Assembly: GCA_023404095.1 (NCBI GenBank)
Contig: JAEYDD010000042.1
Location: 62,001 to 126,000, forward strand
Reading direction: 5' to 3'
Length of the DNA: 64,000 nucleotides
From: Pseudomonadota bacterium
Lineage (GTDB): Bacteria > Pseudomonadota > Alphaproteobacteria > Rhizobiales > Rhizobiaceae
Positions 63,056-64,000 of this stretch are shown here, piece after piece. The notes under the pieces were generated by a model. The model was given only the letters and a program-made list of their open reading frames with translations. It searched no databases and was not told the DNA's origin. Within the stretch, counting starts at the first letter, position 1, and each line of letters begins with the position of its first letter. The position numbers were made by a program, and so were the translations under genes.

Positions 63056-63084
63056 GAGCCCGGCGCTTGCGTCCGGGCTCTTTT
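63056..63084 (+). terminator. Intrinsic terminator after livK
   Basis: 8-bp stem (63056-63063 with 63073-63080), loop of 9, then TTTT. It ends the liv operon 50 bases after the livK stop; a smaller hairpin lies just before it (63019-63040). Confidence 0.8.
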
Positions 63085-63117
63085 CATGTCTGGTGTTCGG
63101 CAGAATTGGAGGAACGA

Positions 63118-64000
63118 ATGACGAAGCCACGTATCTTGCTGACGAGAAGATGGCCTGCCGCCGTGGAAGCGGCCCTTGCCGAACGGTTCGACACGACATT
63201 GAACGCTGGCGACCGGCCGATGGATCAGGCCGCGCTCGCCGCCGCGCTGGCGACATACGATGCTGTGCTTCCGACGGTATCGGACAGGTTGCCGGCGGCA
63301 TTGTTCGATCAGGGAACGTTGCAGGCGCGAATCATCGGCAATTACGGGGTGGGCTACAATCACATCGATGTCGCGGCGGCTGCGGGCAAGGGCATCGTCG
63401 TTACCAATACGCCGGGCGTGCTGACCGATTGCACCGCGGATATCGCCATGACGCTGCTTCTTTCGGTCGCCCGGCGCGCAGGCGAGGGTGAACGGGAAGT
63501 GCGGGCAGGCGCGTGGTCCGGTTGGCGTCCGACGCATATGATCGGCACAAAGGTGACCGGCAAGACGCTCGGCATCATCGGTTTCGGGCGGATCGGCAAG
63601 GCGATGGCGAAGCGCTGCCACTTCGGGTTCGACATGGAGGTGGTGTTCTACAACCGCTCCCGCGTCGATGCTGCCGAGGCGGCGCGCTACGGGGCCCGTC
63701 AACTGGACAGCGTCGAGGAGGTTCTGTCTGTGTCTGACTTCGTGTCGTTGCACTGCCCCGGCGGAGGGGAAAACAGCAACCTCATCAATGCGGCGCGGCT
63801 GCAGGCCATGAAGCCGTCCGCCTTCCTGATCAATACCGCACGCGGCGACGTGGTCGATGAGGCCGCGCTTGCCGCAGCCCTTTCGGAGCGTCGCATCGCC
63901 GGTGCCGGGCTCGATGTCTATGCGGCCGAGCCGCATGTGCCCGAGGTGCTTCGGGGCATGGACAATGTCGTGCTGCTGCCACATCTCGGCAGCGCGACTG
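63118..64000 (+). CDS. D-isomer 2-hydroxyacid dehydrogenase, 3' end outside the window
   Basis: At least 294 residues of the glycerate/glyoxylate/hydroxypyruvate reductase type. The NAD-binding GFGRIGKAMAKR (about 162) with the GxGxxG form, NYGVGYNHIDV, the catalytic Arg region INTARGDVVDEAALAAAL and AAEPHVP (Glu) are present; the catalytic His would be in LLPHLGSAT at the cut end. GGAGGAACG lies before the ATG. It reduces 2-oxo acids such as glyoxylate or hydroxypyruvate. Confidence 0.9.
   Translation, partial: MTKPRILLTRRWPAAVEAALAERFDTTLNAGDRPMDQAALAAALATYDAVLPTVSDRLPAALFDQGTLQARIIGNYGVGYNHIDVAAAAGKGIVVTNTPGVLTDCTADIAMTLLLSVARRAGEGEREVRAGAWSGWRPTHMIGTKVTGKTLGIIGFGRIGKAMAKRCHFGFDMEVVFYNRSRVDAAEAARYGARQLDSVEEVLSVSDFVSLHCPGGGENSNLINAARLQAMKPSAFLINTARGDVVDEAALAAALSERRIAGAGLDVYAAEPHVPEVLRGMDNVVLLPHLGSAT

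Noticed and set aside
1..64000. CRISPR array
   Set aside because: No regularly spaced direct repeats were seen; the repeats found are pairs or a compact motif cluster.

Overview
The window looks like a chromosomal segment of a GC-rich alphaproteobacterium of the Rhizobiaceae (Sinorhizobium/Rhizobium/Shinella relatives). The reasons are the livH-livM-livG-livF-small membrane protein-livK order at the right end, the fused cysNC (nodQ-type) gene, the kps/rkp-type capsule genes and rhizobial small proteins of unknown function. The exact genus cannot be read from the sequence.

Layout. (1) 1-17.5 kb: the late (structural) half of a prophage on the + strand. A lambda-type head (decoration protein D, capsid E, joining proteins) is joined to a P2-type contractile tail (V, PAAR tip, W, J, I, fibre genes, E/E', tape measure, U, X, D), followed by an endolysin and small membrane proteins. 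The tail sheath (FI) and tube (FII) genes expected before gene E are absent. A tail-appendage gene runs out of frame directly into gene E, so the prophage appears to carry an internal deletion and is probably defective. (2) 17.5-26.8 kb: an accessory zone with lower coding density. It holds a two-TM protein of DUF6161 type, a frameshifted HEPN-like gene, a frameshifted SdsA-type alkylsulfatase, an intact arylsulfatase, and several short repeats that look like island scars. (3) 26.8-33 kb: an FAA hydrolase with a divergent GntR regulator, then a two-gene module (an 81-aa Cys-containing peptide and a metallo-beta-lactamase/Rieske enzyme), then an orphan NodT-type outer-membrane efflux lipoprotein. 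The module is bracketed by partial copies of the GntR gene and of the efflux-gene 3' end, which suggests it was inserted together with a local duplication. (4) 33.7-38.5 kb: an SDR, a dioxygenase-esterase fusion, an FMN reductase and a second glyoxalase-fold dioxygenase. Together they resemble the mhq-type quinone/hydroquinone detoxification set. (5) 39-43.4 kb: a DeoR regulator, a choline-kinase-like phosphotransferase and a large FAD/GcvT dehydrogenase, probably one catabolic unit. (6) 43.7-53.1 kb: capsule export and Kdo-linker genes (kpsD-like, kpsC, kpsS, then kpsE-kpsM-kpsT on the other strand) with a DUF2793 protein between them. (7) 53.3-57 kb: cysD-cysNC-cysQ, which make and recycle PAPS. 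(8) 57.4-63 kb: a branched-chain amino acid ABC transporter, then the start of a 2-hydroxyacid dehydrogenase cut by the window end.

How the genes fit together. Regions 6 and 7 could supply export machinery and activated sulfate for a surface polysaccharide, but no sulfotransferase is visible here. The two sulfatases of region 2 fit sulfate scavenging. The most likely undescribed item is the Cys-peptide plus MBL/Rieske pair at 28.8-30.8 kb. The clearest structural anomaly is the deleted tail region at about 10.0 kb. All family assignments are from reading protein motifs; no search was run.
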